Source: an uncultured Roseivirga sp. (lineage in GTDB: Bacteria; Bacteroidota; Bacteroidia; Cytophagales; Cyclobacteriaceae). From it: a DNA stretch of 64,000 bases. Position numbers and translations under genes: made by a program. Of this stretch, positions 18,978-28,249 are shown piece after piece; position 1 is the first letter of the stretch, and each line of letters opens with the position of its first letter. The DNA is taken from contig CANLOY010000001.1 of the NCBI GenBank assembly GCA_947493005.1, positions 434,001 through 498,000 on the forward strand, given 5' to 3'. The notes under the pieces are model-generated. The model made no database searches, was not told the origin of the DNA, and was given only the letters and a program-made list of their open reading frames with translations.

Positions 18978-21900
18978 AACCTAGCTCACTAAGAGTTGGA
19001 GCTGATGTCCAGTAAGTTTCTGCCTTTGATGCGGTTTTAGATAAGTTTGGAGTGATGTCTAGATACTTGTCCCATTTAGCTAATGGATTAAGAATATGTT
19101 CTCTATAGTCACCACTCCACCCTCCACTATTGATGCTAGTTACCATCTTTTCCATTGCCCCTTCTTGTGAAAGAGGGGTTGTGGGCTGAATATTAGGGTT
19201 ACCAAACTCAAGCCGATTAACATAGGTCGGAGATGATTCAAGAAATTTGATATCTACTGGTAGTGTAGTATCGGGAGATGTCGTAGTTGGCTTTATCACT
19301 AAGCCTGTTAACACATCCTTGACCAATGGATCATTGATATCCGGGGTATTATCTTCCGAATTATCGTACTTCCACATAGAAGCTGGTACCGACTTGGTTA
19401 TCGGCTCCACTATAAAATCTGTTGAATCTAACGGGGTTTCTTCTCCTTCTTTGGTCTGTACTGTCAGTACTACATTGAGGTCAGATGTAAAGTCGGTTGA
19501 TAGAATTCGTACCATACCCACACCAAAATTGGTAGGTGTCTTTTCTAACGTAGCTCCGAATTTAGCTTTTTTAATTGGTACCAGTGAGTTGATTTCAAGT
19601 ACCAGATTGGACGGGTCTACAATCCAATCTATAACATCTGTTTCTTTAGAAACATCCTTTATAAGCCCATTGCTTATCTGAGTGGAAATAATATTATCCG
19701 ATGCAGGAAGGCAAGCTTCTTTGAACTCTGTCCATGTAATTGGTCCTATTTGTCGATCTTCTTTTGCACCAAAAGATATTGTAAAGGAAACAAACCATAA
19801 TTTGATTTTTACCTTACCCGAAAACTCAGGACCCCATATGTGAATATTAGCCCCTACATGAACTGTAACCGTTTTACGCACCCACAACACCTTGATTCTG
19901 GCACTTACACCTATGCTGGCATAAACGGCTGCATCATAGTAAAATGGTTGCCATGCAATAATAAAGTCAAAGCCCATCAAGAACCAGGCACGTAGCGAAC
20001 CACTCTTCCATTGGCAGTTCAGCATTCCTCCAGCCATTATGGCTGAAGAGGTCAATGCAAAATAACTTTCTCCAGTAATACTCAGTTGGCGAGTAATCTG
20101 CCAGTTAACACCAATTCTTTGGGGGTTTGGATAATAATCAGGAATTTTAAATATGGGATGATATCCCCCTGCCGTCAACACAAAATCTCCCGCATGTTCA
20201 CCATCAAACCAAAGATAAAAGGCAAAGCCTCCAGTCAGTTTACAATTCTCTGAGAACAGGAACGAACGATCTGTCAAGGCTCCTTCAATAGAAACAACAC
20301 CTTTATCAGGAATGAAACTGGCCAACAATGCCAGTTCTATATAGGCAATAGGCTTTTTACCCGTAAACGGAATTTGTGCCGTTGCCAAACCAAGTATATG
20401 AGCTTCTGTATGGTTACCAAAACTTAGCGTGGTTAGTGCAAATCCATCGATCAAACTAAAGGACCTAAACTTAACACCCAGACCAAACCAATTCTGACCT
20501 TGCTTTATTGGGATAACCGCTAGCATTTGCTCCAGATTGCGAGCAAGCGCAGCAGGATCATTTCCTTTGTCAAAAGCTGGATTACCAAATGCCGCCTCAA
20601 TTAATGGAAACTCTCGTACACCATCTATAGAAGGGGCTATTAACTCACGGTTATAGCCAAAGCCCAATGCCCCACCAGTAACAAAGAAAAACGGTGGTCC
20701 ACCCAATGGATAATCAATGACCGCAAAAGTAAATAGTGATGGATATCCCTCTTCTGTCTTAGCATATGACCCCAAAGCCGAGATCATCAATTTCTTTAAG
20801 GCAATAGTTAATTGTCCGTCATAACTTTCTACTTCTGCATCAATATTATGTACTAAGCCTCCTTCTATGCTCAGTGGCCCTCCGGTAAACCTTAACGCCA
20901 AACCACTCAATGAGGGAGAAATCTGTGTAGGGTCAGAAGGAGGAAAGCCTAAACCAAGATCATTCAAATGAATCTCTAACCCAGCCGTAACAAGGGATGC
21001 ATCCAGTTGAAATGTAAGTTTCTTATCTTTTAGCGATACACCAAACTCCCTGAAGTTAAAGGGGCCAAGAGATTTACCCACACGTGACGCCCCTCCTAAA
21101 TTGGAAGGTTCCGGAGCAACTGTAAACTCCTCGGTTACTTCTGAATCCAGCGCTTTCTTTGTTGCCTTTGGCTGATAGATTGGAACCGTAAGTTCTTGCA
21201 CATCCGATCCTAAAGTCAATTCGCTAATAAACGTAACGCCTCGTTTCACATTGCTCAATTCAACAGTACTGGTAGAAGATTCTTCCAAAACGTCTACTGA
21301 AATACTTTCAAAATCAGCGGTTGAGATTAGAAATTGTATCTCAGCTAGCTTAAGATTATCTTTCAATTCATCTCCGACTAATGGAAGGATACCACCATCA
21401 ATACTCTTACTTTCGGGGAGATGACAGAAGAAAATCAGTTGATTTTTCCTTTGCTCATCACGTACCGATGAAAGCGTAACCTTTCCCCATGTTTCAGAGT
21501 CTGCAGTTAGGCTAAATACTTTCTTAGAAAAATCATAAGTAAAACTGGCTGCTTTTAAGCCTAAATCCAGCTCTTCTGGTATAGAGAAGTCATCGAAGCC
21601 CAAGCTATGGGCTAAACTGTTTAAGCCAAGTGGTTCTCCTTGTTGATACCAACTGGCCTGCATTTCTTTATGCTCTTTGGAAAGAGCTAAACTAAAATTA
21701 AAGTGGGCATTTCCTAGTCTAATTCCACCTCCAAGCTGTGCATGCTTTTTTTCTTTGGAACCCGATAAGTAAAAATTAAATGTAGCACTAAGGGTTTGGT
21801 CTAAAATTAATAGATCGTAAGCGAGGTCGGCAGTTCCACTTAATCTATACTGCCATGCTCCTGATTGCTTAGTAAGGTTAATACTAAAGTCCGAGAAAGA

Positions 21901-23277
21901 CATTTCCGGGAAATTCTCAGGTAAAACATTACCACCCAATATATATTGTGTAATCGCGTCTAATGTAACGGCACTCTCATATTTTCCTGAAATGTATGTT
22001 GTTGAAGGTGATACTTCATGCTGGATTTCAAGCAAGAATGGATCAGTAAAAACCTCAGGATAAAAGCTGAATTCCGCGGTTAATTCAACATTATTGGGTT
22101 TAGACTTGAAATCGTACAACTCAAAAAGCAATACAATATCTGATATGATAAAATTATCAAGTATTTCACTTTCTCCTGTGGCACCAATGGAAATTTCGGC
22201 ACTCTGTAAGGCAGGTAGTTTTCCTTTTGACAATTCAAAAGTTGTATCAATGCCTCTCAACCCAACGCTGTTAAACGCTTTTTTGAATAGTTCAGGAATT
22301 GAATCAAAAAATTGAACACCTCCAGTCAATTCCAGTATATCTTTTGCCACAAGTGATTGAGAACGGTCTTCAGGAGTAAGTGAAAACCTTATTCCATCCC
22401 AATATTGGTGCAGTTCAGCTTGCAATACCAGATTTTTGCTGTTAATCGTTGTAGCGACTTCGAGATACTGTGCAATACGTTGAGACCCTTCATCAGTGTC
22501 TTCTGTTCGGATTGCTATTTTCGGAGCATCAAATGTTAACTTGGCCCATGGAAGATTAGGAGTTCCCGCAACTGCTGCGGTTAAATTCAGTTGAGGACAG
22601 ACAACAATGGAACTTTCAGTTTCGAGTGTAGAAATTTTATCAAAAGGAGTTATATCACTTGCATCAACTGTTCCAGACATTAAAAAACTCTCTTTCGAAC
22701 TTATGTTAGATAAAACAGTATTTAGAGCGTCTGGTATATTTCCAGATTGCATAAATGCTACGTAATTCAGCCCTGTTTCCAAAGAAATATTTTCTACTTG
22801 ATTGCTTTCCTTTTGAAATGGAAAACTTCTCTGGTTGCTACTAAATAGCAATGTCTCCTGCGTTAAGGTCAGTTCCTCAAATGGGTAATCGGGTAAAAGA
22901 GGAAAACTTTCACTGAAGGTCCAATCAGTACATTCAATCAAAAGGTCGACATCTGAAGAATCACCAGATAACGAAAATGTAATTGTAATCTCTCTGGATT
23001 TTTCTTCAGGATGAGGAATATATGCTGAACGAACTGGTGTTAAAAAGACAGCAGTTCCCTGAAATGTTAATTCGCTACTGATTGGAGGCGCAATTTCATT
23101 GGGAACTTGTACTGTAAAATTTTCAGAAAGCATAAATTGTTTCTGAATCAAGTGATCCAAATGAAGAGGTGCTTTTAGGTTTGTATCCGTTTCAATGACT
23201 GTTTGATCAATAGTAATTGCATCATTATTGTTTGCTCGAAGCTTATTAAGCTGCTGTTGGAGAAGTAATAAACTCAT
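18955..23277 (-). CDS. 1440-residue beta-rich protein with a DUF6603-like region
   Basis: This is the largest gene of the window. It starts MSLLLLQQQLNKLRANNNDA, with no export signal. Most of the chain alternates short hydrophobic strands and turns, suggesting an elongated beta structure. Residues about 780-1165 resemble DUF6603: LSGLALRFTGGPLSIEGGLV, PLGGPPFFFVTGGALGFGYN, FYLWFDGEHAGDFVLTAGGY (about 1018), SAIMAGGMLNCQWKSGSLRA, FDFIIAWQPFYYDA and SGKVKIKLWFVSFTISFGA. I assign the domain from memory of its Gly/aromatic motifs. No enzyme active site is visible. The last 250 residues are more polar. It begins four bases after the nuclease gene's stop and ends by overlapping or abutting the next gene, within one operon. 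The function of the family is not known to me. Confidence 0.86.
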   Translation of the reverse strand: MSLLLLQQQLNKLRANNNDAITIDQTVIETDTNLKAPLHLDHLIQKQFMLSENFTVQVPNEIAPPISSELTFQGTAVFLTPVRSAYIPHPEEKSREITITFSLSGDSSDVDLLIECTDWTFSESFPLLPDYPFEELTLTQETLLFSSNQRSFPFQKESNQVENISLETGLNYVAFMQSGNIPDALNTVLSNISSKESFLMSGTVDASDITPFDKISTLETESSIVVCPQLNLTAAVAGTPNLPWAKLTFDAPKIAIRTEDTDEGSQRIAQYLEVATTINSKNLVLQAELHQYWDGIRFSLTPEDRSQSLVAKDILELTGGVQFFDSIPELFKKAFNSVGLRGIDTTFELSKGKLPALQSAEISIGATGESEILDNFIISDIVLLFELYDFKSKPNNVELTAEFSFYPEVFTDPFLLEIQHEVSPSTTYISGKYESAVTLDAITQYILGGNVLPENFPEMSFSDFSINLTKQSGAWQYRLSGTADLAYDLLILDQTLSATFNFYLSGSKEKKHAQLGGGIRLGNAHFNFSLALSKEHKEMQASWYQQGEPLGLNSLAHSLGFDDFSIPEELDLGLKAASFTYDFSKKVFSLTADSETWGKVTLSSVRDEQRKNQLIFFCHLPESKSIDGGILPLVGDELKDNLKLAEIQFLISTADFESISVDVLEESSTSTVELSNVKRGVTFISELTLGSDVQELTVPIYQPKATKKALDSEVTEEFTVAPEPSNLGGASRVGKSLGPFNFREFGVSLKDKKLTFQLDASLVTAGLEIHLNDLGLGFPPSDPTQISPSLSGLALRFTGGPLSIEGGLVHNIDAEVESYDGQLTIALKKLMISALGSYAKTEEGYPSLFTFAVIDYPLGGPPFFFVTGGALGFGYNRELIAPSIDGVREFPLIEAAFGNPAFDKGNDPAALARNLEQMLAVIPIKQGQNWFGLGVKFRSFSLIDGFALTTLSFGNHTEAHILGLATAQIPFTGKKPIAYIELALLASFIPDKGVVSIEGALTDRSFLFSENCKLTGGFAFYLWFDGEHAGDFVLTAGGYHPIFKIPDYYPNPQRIGVNWQITRQLSITGESYFALTSSAIMAGGMLNCQWKSGSLRAWFLMGFDFIIAWQPFYYDAAVYASIGVSARIKVLWVRKTVTVHVGANIHIWGPEFSGKVKIKLWFVSFTISFGAKEDRQIGPITWTEFKEACLPASDNIISTQISNGLIKDVSKETDVIDWIVDPSNLVLEINSLVPIKKAKFGATLEKTPTNFGVGMVRILSTDFTSDLNVVLTVQTKEGEETPLDSTDFIVEPITKSVPASMWKYDNSEDNTPDINDPLVKDVLTGLVIKPTTTSPDTTLPVDIKFLESSPTYVNRLEFGNPNIQPTTPLSQEGAMEKMVTSINSGGWSGDYREHILNPLAKWDKYLDITPNLSKTASKAETYWTSAPTLSELGYETSNNG

Positions 23278-23280
23278 AAC

Positions 23281-24903
23281 TTAAATATCTATTGAAATGG
23301 GTAAATGGTCACTAATGTAAACTTCGTCATACGCTGCTTTCCAGTTTTCAACTGCACCTTCATTACAATCAATAGAAACCCTTTTGAGAGCTCTACTATC
23401 ATCGGTTTCGGCTTCAATTCCTCCTATTTTATTTTTAGCACTAGGAGGCGGTAATTGTTTACCATTTAATAATTTGGGGAAACTCAGACCACTTTTATAC
23501 TTCTCTGGAATTGTATCAATTACTGGAATTAAAGCATTGTTGTAAGGAGACCCAACAAAAGGATTTACGATAGTAAGTTTATAATCATGACCATCTCCTG
23601 GGAATGCATCTTCTCCAAACTTGGTTAAAAAATTATCATATCCCTTAGATAGAAAACCGTAAGATGGATAAGGGCCACTACGCGAAATTTTAAGTTGTCT
23701 GTATGTTTCTTTATTAGTAGAGTCTTGTGGAGGATTATTAAATGGTGTTGTATAACCTCTTGGAGTTAGTAAAGTTGTGCAGTATGGTACATAGGCTTCT
23801 TTTAAATCAGAATATCCTCCTGACAGCTCATCGCAAGCCTTAAAGGCGATATCGAACCCGGTAGAATCGCAGAAATCTAATAACGAATAATAAAGATTAT
23901 AATCGCAACAATTAACATTAAAATCTCCTGTAATAACTACTACCTCATTGCGACCAGGCTTATCCTTGAATTTCTTTACATCCTTGAATTTTTTTACAGC
24001 ATCATCAGCAGTTCCGGTTTTTATAGATACTTTCTTTCTCTTGCCATTAATTTCTACTTCTACATCTTCCTTGTTTTTCTTATCTGCATTAGGTGTAGTA
24101 TGAACTGCGTATAGACTAATCTCCCTTTGTTTTCCTGATATCTCTTTGAACTTTACCAGATATGGTGGTCTATTATATTGACCAGGAAATTGAATAGGTT
24201 TTTTAGATTTCCCAGAAGGTTTGTACTCATACGCTCCTGAAAATTGACTTTCACTAACACTTTTATTCATCACTCGTGTTGACCTTCCAAGGGCCAAGGG
24301 AGAAAACGCTTGATAAACTGGTGCTGTTTTAGTGTTTTTTAATTTGAACTCCGCAAAAGGATAACTACCTAATTCTCTGTCCTTTTCTGGAGGAAGACTT
24401 CTTACTTGATTCTGTTCACTGTCGAACTTTTGTCGACTGTCTTCAGCATAAATCGTCTTAAATTCTTCGATTTTATAAAGAACATTTGGGCCTATAAACT
24501 CTAGTTTATCCGCTTTATAAAAAACTGCCACCCCTTCCCTATATTCATCACTAACTGTAAATAAATTAGGGGTTAATTTTGCTGGAGTAGAAAGCCCTCC
24601 AATATTGATAGGAGGAATCAACGACCACTCTTGATTTCCACCAAAGGTAGTTTTGCCAATCTTTTGAGCCTCCCTTAGTTTTAATAAAACTTGATACAAT
24701 CCATAAATTGCGTTTTCATTTGTAATAGGTTGCCCTGTTAATTCATCAAGGTTCTCACCTGTACTTACTTCTATGATGACAAATATATCCGGGTCAACTG
24801 TTTTCACCGTTCTGATAATTTTATCAAGATTATCTTCATTTTTCCCGTTAATCTTGGCCTTTGAAAAATTTCTCAAGTTCCAGGTGAGTATTCTTGTAGA
24901 CAT
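23281..24903 (-). CDS. Endonuclease/exonuclease/phosphatase (DNase I-fold) family protein
   Basis: A 540-residue protein of the EEP superfamily, which hydrolyses phosphodiester or phosphomonoester bonds in DNA, RNA or phospholipid head groups. All fold signatures are in place: ILTWNLRNFSK (Asn9), VIIEVSTGE (metal-binding Glu45), VVVITGDFNVNCCDYN (Asp327/Asn329) and the C-terminal YISDHLPISIDI (Asp532/His533). No signal peptide is visible. The protein is longer than a minimal EEP domain because of loops around residues 130-300, including a Lys-rich segment (KKNKEDVEVEINGKRKKVS). It lies in the middle of the giant-protein operon, four bases from each neighbour, so it probably acts with them. 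Substrate unknown. Confidence 0.88.
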   Translation of the reverse strand: MSTRILTWNLRNFSKAKINGKNEDNLDKIIRTVKTVDPDIFVIIEVSTGENLDELTGQPITNENAIYGLYQVLLKLREAQKIGKTTFGGNQEWSLIPPINIGGLSTPAKLTPNLFTVSDEYREGVAVFYKADKLEFIGPNVLYKIEEFKTIYAEDSRQKFDSEQNQVRSLPPEKDRELGSYPFAEFKLKNTKTAPVYQAFSPLALGRSTRVMNKSVSESQFSGAYEYKPSGKSKKPIQFPGQYNRPPYLVKFKEISGKQREISLYAVHTTPNADKKNKEDVEVEINGKRKKVSIKTGTADDAVKKFKDVKKFKDKPGRNEVVVITGDFNVNCCDYNLYYSLLDFCDSTGFDIAFKACDELSGGYSDLKEAYVPYCTTLLTPRGYTTPFNNPPQDSTNKETYRQLKISRSGPYPSYGFLSKGYDNFLTKFGEDAFPGDGHDYKLTIVNPFVGSPYNNALIPVIDTIPEKYKSGLSFPKLLNGKQLPPPSAKNKIGGIEAETDDSRALKRVSIDCNEGAVENWKAAYDEVYISDHLPISIDI

Positions 24904-24907
24904 GGCA

Positions 24908-27181
24908 TTAACTTTTAGAGATTACAAAACCATTTGGTTTTTGGATCTTCAGGTCTTTATTAAAACTTAATTCAATACGATTATTAGCAGTGGAATAGAC
25001 TACAAACTTGCTATTGGAGGTACCATCATTGTGAAGCCAGCACAAACCAAAACCACCCGAGGACGAGTCGTAATCATAATCTATTGCTAAGACAGTGTGC
25101 TCAGTAGGTTCAATTTCAGCGAGTATCTTTAATGTGTGCGCATAAGGATTACTGACTGTAAAGTCTATTCTAGCTAGTTGATTACCATTCATTATGAAAT
25201 AAGCATACCTCGATGATAGTACAATATTGGAGGTCATATTCTCTCCAATTATTAAGTTAAACTCATTTCCCAAAGACTCTATCCAAGAATCATATGTTGG
25301 AGTATATCTGTAGATACTATCGGCTGTTTGTAAAAGCAAATACTCAAATTGAGTACTGGTCTCATTTGAATAACTGAGATAGAGTTGAGGAGAAAATTCA
25401 CTCTTCCAATCACTAGAAATATTGGTTTCTAAAAAAATTCTTTTGCAACATGTATAGTAGCGACATGGCACAAAAAAGTATATACTTAGCATTCCAAAAT
25501 GAGTACTTATGTTAGGAGCAATTCGACTATCTAAAGGGGTTGAATATGTCTTGACATTCCCAGGACACATATCAAACGATACTACGGAAGAGCTGTCATC
25601 TTCATCATGATAGTTTGATGGAACAACTGTATTCAATTCTCCACCTTTCCAAAGGTTTATATTGTCGCTATTGGAAGAATAATAAATGATGTTATCTCCT
25701 TTTTTCCTTATTGATTGAGCGGAATCTTCTACAATTGTTTTTAAGGAAAATGTATCTCTTTCAATATCTATTGTATACTCTTGTATTCCATCATCACTGG
25801 CCAGGTAAAATACGCTCCTATATTCCATTTGCTCTTTAATAGTTATCCAAATGGTTTTGCATATCGAGCTTTCAGAAGGTTGAAGTATTAACTCGTATTT
25901 CCCCATCGATTTGAATTGATGATTTACGGAATAATGAGTTGGCTCACCCTCCTTTGAAGTAAAAGAACCAATAAAAGCACCTTCTTTTGTGGTAATTGTC
26001 CAATCTTGAGCTTTCGTGCTAAAGACAGAGCAAGTTATTTTAACTGGTATTCTTCCGTTTTTTAAAACCAGACTTGATTTACTATCTGCCAAAAAGGAAG
26101 CTATATATTCTTCCTTTTGATAAACTTGAATAGGTAGTTCAACTGTCCCATCAGCATAGCTGGGTATGTCCCTGTAACTCACATACATTTTAGTAGTACC
26201 TACAGGCGCATGTGTAATGATGTTAGAGATATTGAATTCAAAAGATTCTCCGGCATCCAAAACACTATTTTTGTAGGGAATCAACTCCCAATAGGGCACA
26301 TGACTTTGAGAAATTTCTTTGATTCCCCAATCAAGCACACCGTCAGAAGGATTAATACTGACATCAAAAGCACTTATTTCTGCAACAGTGGCCAAAGCAT
26401 TTGGTGTCTTTTCTGGGTAATCTGAAGCCACAAAGGAGATAAAAAAACGGCCCTCATTTGCCAGCTCATTTTCTACCAGTGATGTGCTATTGAGGTTTTT
26501 GAATTGCAAACAAAGGTTATTCTTTATAGGCTCTCCCTTATTAATTGGAGTAGATCTAACTGTATTTGCTAAATCCATACCTTCAGATCCAATGAATTCA
26601 ATACTCAAATCATCCTGTAAGGACTTTGGAGAAGTATCTATCAAGGAAACTTCTTCTTGAAAATCCAACTTGCCTTCGGTGCAGTTTATTTGTATTTGCA
26701 CCAAACCATTTCTCAGAGGCTTATCTTTTATCGATAAGTAATCAAATATAATGGTGAAAGTTTCTCCTGCTCCTATTTCATTGCTGTCAGACGGTGGTGT
26801 TAATGCCCAGAACATGGAGGTACTAGAGTCAGGGTTATCAACAGACAAAACCTCCAATTCCCAATCGGAATCATCAAGCTGCATAGCCTCTATTTCCTCT
26901 TGAGAAAGCACATTGTCGACTTGAATCAGAATTGGAATATCTTCTAAGTTCTCTGTGGTTAGTTCTACGTAATTAAATGAAATAGAACTGTCACTGTTAT
27001 TCTCTATTCTCAGCTCCATCCGATTATCATCCCAAACGTAAAAGTCTGGAGTCGGAGGGCTTTTAGAGACATTCAAAAGCTTTACTGTGATATTACTATC
27101 AGTGCTTTGAATACTATCAACTAATACGCTATCTGGCATAATATTATCAAACAGGTTAGAATTAGAATATCTCCTTAGCAT
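24908..27181 (-). CDS. Large protein with Ig-like repeats and propeller-like C-terminus, first gene of the operon
   Basis: A 757-residue protein with no signal peptide. The first 450 residues form repeating beta modules, each with a strand like FYVWDDNRMELRIENNSDSS or NLCLQFKNLNSTSLVENELA followed by a stretch ending in a GAGETFTIIFDYL- or DAGESFEFNISNI-like motif; these look like Ig-like or CARDB-type modules. From about residue 460 the pattern changes to short blocks such as YRSVFYLASDDGIQEYTIDI and YLLLQTADSIYRYTPTYDSW, suggestive of a beta-propeller. It is the promoter-proximal gene of the five-gene operon, with the nuclease gene four bases downstream. I do not recognise a named family. 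Starts at 27181 or 27139 (MPDSVLVDSI) are both possible. Confidence 0.82.
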   Translation of the reverse strand: MLRRYSNSNLFDNIMPDSVLVDSIQSTDSNITVKLLNVSKSPPTPDFYVWDDNRMELRIENNSDSSISFNYVELTTENLEDIPILIQVDNVLSQEEIEAMQLDDSDWELEVLSVDNPDSSTSMFWALTPPSDSNEIGAGETFTIIFDYLSIKDKPLRNGLVQIQINCTEGKLDFQEEVSLIDTSPKSLQDDLSIEFIGSEGMDLANTVRSTPINKGEPIKNNLCLQFKNLNSTSLVENELANEGRFFISFVASDYPEKTPNALATVAEISAFDVSINPSDGVLDWGIKEISQSHVPYWELIPYKNSVLDAGESFEFNISNIITHAPVGTTKMYVSYRDIPSYADGTVELPIQVYQKEEYIASFLADSKSSLVLKNGRIPVKITCSVFSTKAQDWTITTKEGAFIGSFTSKEGEPTHYSVNHQFKSMGKYELILQPSESSICKTIWITIKEQMEYRSVFYLASDDGIQEYTIDIERDTFSLKTIVEDSAQSIRKKGDNIIYYSSNSDNINLWKGGELNTVVPSNYHDEDDSSSVVSFDMCPGNVKTYSTPLDSRIAPNISTHFGMLSIYFFVPCRYYTCCKRIFLETNISSDWKSEFSPQLYLSYSNETSTQFEYLLLQTADSIYRYTPTYDSWIESLGNEFNLIIGENMTSNIVLSSRYAYFIMNGNQLARIDFTVSNPYAHTLKILAEIEPTEHTVLAIDYDYDSSSGGFGLCWLHNDGTSNSKFVVYSTANNRIELSFNKDLKIQKPNGFVISKS

Positions 27182-27290
27182 GTGACTAAGGACTACTAAT
27201 TAAGTTTGGATATCCATTAGAATCAGAATAAGCGGATTAGTCACAGAAATACCCATGCAGACAACAGGTTATAAAGGACTAACTTCTTTG

Positions 27291-27386
27291 TCCTCCTCTT
27301 GGAGGAGGTGCCCAAAGGGCGGAGGAGGAATTACAGAGGTTTGAGTTGTGAGCTATAAGAAATAAGAGTTGCCAAACTAAGCAGTT
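27291..27386 (+). repeat. Direct repeat unit A with hairpin repeat copy 2
   Basis: Starts with the hairpin element TCCTCCTCTTGGAGGAGG (27291-27308), continues with TGCCCAAAGGGCGGAGGAGG and ends with TTGAGTTGTGAGCTATAAGA, AATAAGAGTTGCCAAACTAA. The same order of blocks recurs at 27536-27628. Confidence 0.8.
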
Positions 27387-27535
27387 CAACTCTAATGGGA
27401 AGAGGTTAAAATAGACCTAACTCAATCGCGATACTTTTGCCTTATAATACCCTAACCCTAAAGGGAAACAAAAGCGGATTGAATAGCATCCTTTAGAGAA
27501 TCAAGGCTTGACTTTCTTAACTTCATACCCCACTG

Positions 27536-27628
27536 TCCTCCTCTTGAGGAGGTGCCTGAAGGGCGGAGGAGGATTTGATAAGACTCGAGTTGTGAGCTAT
27601 AAGAAATAAGAACTGTCAAACCGACAAG
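27536..27628 (+). repeat. Direct repeat unit B with hairpin repeat copy 3
   Basis: Second copy of the 27291-27386 unit, about 80% identical by eye: TCCTCCTCTTGAGGAGGTGC, GAAGGGCGGAGGAGGATT, then GAGTTGTGAGCTATAAGAAA and TAAGAACTGTCAAACCGACA. It ends a few bases before the stop codon of the lipoprotein gene. Confidence 0.8.
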
Positions 27629-27632
27629 CTTA

Positions 27633-28052
27633 TTACTTACTCACACGCTTGCCTTCAATGGGCAACGTATCATCTCCAAAATAGATCGCTCCGCTAAAGG
27701 TATCACCATCAAAGTCGCATTCAATATTAGCCACCGTTCCCATTACTTCTATATTTCCCGTCATAGCAGTACCTTGAAACTCCATATCATTTAAGTCAAG
27801 CGTACCAAACTGATCCGTTTGTAAAGCAGCGGCATAAGCCCCAGGGTTACCCTCAATAGTCAATTTACCTCCACTTGAAGCTCCATCAGGGGTTTCAACA
27901 GTATACTCCCAGGTTCCAGTCGGGTCGTATGGTTTCACTTTCCTGGTTTTCTTTCCTGAGGTAGTAGCTGTATTTGATGGAGCACACCCTATTACAAACA
28001 GTAGCATTACTACCACCGCCAGAGCTCCTTTGATTCCTTTAGACCGTTTCAT
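27633..28052 (-). CDS. Small lipoprotein of unknown function
   Basis: A 139-residue protein with a lipoprotein signal: a basic start MKRSKGIKGA, a hydrophobic core and the lipobox VIGC (Cys23), so it should be anchored in a membrane on the periplasmic side or the cell surface. A Thr/Ser/Lys linker leads to a compact beta-rich domain beginning DPTGTWEYTVETPDGASSGG, similar in pattern to small lipocalin-like domains found in many Bacteroidota lipoproteins (GTW...G.L.I.G...). It is transcribed away from carB and lies upstream of the giant-protein operon on the same strand, separated from it by 450 bases of repeats. Confidence 0.82.
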   Translation of the reverse strand: MKRSKGIKGALAVVVMLLFVIGCAPSNTATTSGKKTRKVKPYDPTGTWEYTVETPDGASSGGKLTIEGNPGAYAAALQTDQFGTLDLNDMEFQGTAMTGNIEVMGTVANIECDFDGDTFSGAIYFGDDTLPIEGKRVSK

Positions 28053-28175
28053 AGTTTTAGTGTTTTTGAGGATAAAAGATATCTAGCAAAATAAGAATTT
28101 TTTTCTGACCCCATTTTAAAAAAGCCCCTATAACCAACAAAAAAACAACTCCGCATTCATTAATGCTTTTGAGGT

Positions 28176-28205
28176 TTTGATTATTCGGTTTATGGCATAA
28201 CTTTG
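28176..28205 (+). promoter_or_regulatory. Promoter of carB
   Basis: TTTG (28176-28179), 18 bases, TAACTTTG (28198-28205): an exact -7 element with a well-spaced -33 element. The predicted leader to the carB ATG is about 40 bases. Confidence 0.75.
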
Positions 28206-28249
28206 TGCCAATTTGTACCTAAGTCAACTAGTCGTTCCTTACTTTAGCA

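Larger units (their letters stand above)
27182..27632. other. Gene-free stretch with duplicated repeat
   Basis: These 450 bases upstream of the giant-protein operon hold no convincing gene. They contain two same-orientation copies of a roughly 95-base unit (27291-27386 and 27536-27628). A weak promoter-like TATTTCTG on the minus strand near 27245 was the only candidate for the operon's promoter. Confidence 0.6.

Noticed and set aside
19247-19681. Open frame of 144 codons opposite the 1440-residue protein
   Set aside because: Antisense to a long coding frame, low-complexity Ser/Thr/Val composition, no motif.
12926-27181. Considered as a prophage or contractile injection system
   Set aside because: No sheath, tube, baseplate, terminase, portal, integrase or AAA+ gene is recognisable, and none of the proteins looks like a phage structural protein.
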